Assembly (NCBI GenBank): GCA_030038885.1
Contig: JASHQY010000076.1
Location: forward strand, 1-6,374
Length of the DNA: 6,374 nt
From: Thermoplasmata archaeon
GTDB taxonomy: Archaea; Thermoplasmatota; Thermoplasmata; Lutacidiplasmatales; UBA184
Direction: 5' to 3'
How positions within the stretch are numbered: position 1 is the stretch's first letter; each line of letters starts with the position of its first letter. Below are positions 5,639-6,374 of the stretch, in pieces. Position numbers and translations under genes: made by a program. Below the pieces are notes generated by a model that worked only from the letters and a program-made list of their open reading frames with translations, was not told where the DNA came from and ran no database searches.

Positions 5639-5673
5639 CTTGGGCCGCATGTTCCCAAGGAGGAGGCCTCCTC
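5639..5673. terminator. Two adjacent inverted repeats after the GNAT gene, possible terminator or RNA structure
   Basis: CTTGGG (5639-5644) pairs perfectly with CCCAAG (5654-5659) across a 9-base loop. The very next base begins GAGGAGGCCTCCTC (5660-5673), a 14-base perfect palindrome. The pair begins 19 bases after the GNAT stop. As RNA this gives two back-to-back stems. No T-run follows, so classical termination is not shown; RNA processing or a protein-binding site are alternatives. Confidence 0.35.
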
Positions 5674-5689
5674 GAGTTCCAAAGGCACC

Positions 5690-5699
5690 GAAGAATTTA
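5690..5699 (+). promoter_or_regulatory. TATA-like box for the exterior protein gene
   Basis: GAAGAATTTA is the most A/T-rich stretch in the 115-base gap. Transcription starting about 26 bases beyond it would begin near 5721, giving a leader of some 15 to 27 bases before the ATGs at 5736 and 5748. GGAGG at 5700-5704 is too far from either ATG to act as a ribosome binding site. Confidence 0.4.
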
Positions 5700-5732
5700 G
5701 GAGGCGAGCGGCCCTACAGCTAGTGCGCGGAT

Positions 5733-5748
5733 TGGATGGCCGCATCCA
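5733..5748 (+). promoter_or_regulatory. Hairpin covering the first ATG of the exterior protein gene
   Basis: TGGATG (5733-5738), loop GCCG, CATCCA (5743-5748) forms a perfect 6-bp stem. The ATG at 5736-5738 would be buried in the stem, while the second in-frame ATG starts at its last base. It may lower initiation at the first ATG or favour the second; chance is possible. Confidence 0.25.
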
Positions 5749-6374
5749 TGGGCCGGCGCGCAGAGCCCCGCGTGAACCAGGGCCTCCCCCAGGAGGTTCG
5801 AGGCCGGGCGCGGAGGCGGTCCCTCTGGATCGGACTGCTGTCCGTAGGAATCGTGGTGGGAATCCTTTCATTGCCACTCCTTGGCGGATATGGACTGGCG
5901 TATCACGGGAGTTGCCAACTCGGTCGGCAAATCGCTGACGAGGTACTCTGGACACCAGTGGGAATTCTGAACTCGCCCTTCAACGGCACCGCCAATGCTA
6001 CCGCGGTCAGAACCTTTGCCGGGACGATCGTGCCCGGAGTGGCGGGGTCAGTGAACGGGACGAACGGGTCGACGGTCGGTCTCTTTTCGCTCAATTTCTG
6101 GGACGCCTACGAGCTGTCTTCGGTCTGGAAGCTCGGTTCCGGGCCCGCGGCTCCATGCACTGCGACCGTCTCGGCACAACTTTCTCCGAATCAAATCGCG
6201 ACGGGGGGAGGCACCCTCGTTCAGCGGGTACTCCTCGCGCCTCCCGGCGAGATGAATACCAGCGCACCCGATGGGTTCACGCTCGACGGTTACTCGTCAG
6301 TCACCTTTGAGTCGAGCTATCGTATGTCCGCCTCCCCGATCGCGGGACATGGAACATGTGGAGGGCAATCGATT
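5736..6374 (+). CDS. Signal-anchored, sequon-rich exterior protein, N-terminal 213 residues (3' end outside window)
   Basis: The frame is open to the window edge, so only 213 residues are seen. A basic N-terminus with eight arginines in residues 7-28 precedes one hydrophobic segment, about 29-51 (SLWIGLLSVGIVVGILSLPL and on). By the positive-inside rule the rest lies outside the cell. That part is rich in Gly, Ser, Thr, Asn and Val and has five N-x-S/T sequons (N83, N87, N107, N110, N174), as expected for a glycosylated archaeal surface or secreted protein. Cysteines are at 60, 141 and 208. I recognise no catalytic domain. Codons ending in A or T are commoner than in the neighbours. The start is uncertain: ATG 5736 is the first after an in-frame TAG (5721-5723); ATG 5748 and GTG 5772 also fit. 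It could be an adhesin-like, S-layer-associated or lipid-anchored protein. Confidence 0.83.
   Translation, partial: MAASMGRRAEPRVNQGLPQEVRGRARRRSLWIGLLSVGIVVGILSLPLLGGYGLAYHGSCQLGRQIADEVLWTPVGILNSPFNGTANATAVRTFAGTIVPGVAGSVNGTNGSTVGLFSLNFWDAYELSSVWKLGSGPAAPCTATVSAQLSPNQIATGGGTLVQRVLLAPPGEMNTSAPDGFTLDGYSSVTFESSYRMSASPIAGHGTCGGQSI

Noticed and set aside
4583..5650. 355-codon minus-strand open frame opposite the GNAT gene
   Set aside because: Antisense shadow of a well-supported two-domain GNAT; its product shows no domain.
5903..6094. 63-codon minus-strand ORF opposite the exterior protein gene
   Set aside because: The plus-strand frame has a signal anchor and sequons and is open to the window edge; the minus frame is its shadow.
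1..6374. tRNA, rRNA, CRISPR array, insertion sequence or attachment site
   Set aside because: Gaps were read for T-loop-like and repeat-spacer patterns, long repeats and terminal inverted repeats; none was found. Only short palindromes and one 10-base direct repeat are present.

Overview
The window is about 6.4 kb of very GC-rich DNA. It reads best as a chromosomal piece of a high-GC archaeon, possibly a Thermoplasmata-related lineage. The domain is inferred from several weak signs that agree. First genes have A/T-rich boxes about 25-30 bases before the start codon and little room for a leader. The one internal operon gene has a well-spaced GGAGG. A zinc-ribbon tail hangs on a proline-rich linker, and the last gene encodes a membrane-anchored exterior protein rich in N-x-S/T sequons. 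No rRNA, tRNA or other taxonomic marker is present, so this placement is tentative.

Layout: (1) 1-188, the C-terminal end of a protein with a Pro-rich linker and a four-cysteine zinc ribbon, + strand. (2) 256-1893, a complete DUF885-type putative zinc metallopeptidase, + strand. (3) 1920-2354, an OsmC/Ohr-family protein with two cysteines, - strand, convergent with (2) across 26 bases. (4) 2537-3298, a classical short-chain dehydrogenase/reductase, + strand, divergent from (3). (5) 3393-3917 and 3914-4279, a two-gene - strand operon. Its first gene is a small thioredoxin-fold protein with a Cys-Pro-His-Cys site. Its second gene starts on a GTG that overlaps the first gene's stop and encodes an unrecognised cysteine-containing protein. 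(6) 4280-4591, a 312-base gap holding promoter-like elements, palindromes and one doubtful small ORF. (7) 4592-5620, a tandem-domain GNAT acetyltransferase, + strand. (8) 5736 to the window end, the N-terminal 213 residues of a signal-anchored, sequon-rich exterior protein, + strand.

How the genes relate: most are single-gene units with their own starts, so this looks like ordinary chromosome rather than an island. A loose redox theme runs through the middle (OsmC peroxidase-like protein, SDR oxidoreductase, CPHC thioredoxin-fold protein with a cysteine-bearing partner), but OsmC and SDR are not in one operon with the thioredoxin pair. I see no transposase, integrase, terminal inverted repeats, CRISPR array, toxin-antitoxin pair or phage gene.

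The best candidate for something undescribed is the translationally coupled thioredoxin-fold/Cys-rich pair, with a 12-base palindrome abutting its putative promoter. Second are the structured gaps around 5639-5748. Neither is proof of a new system.
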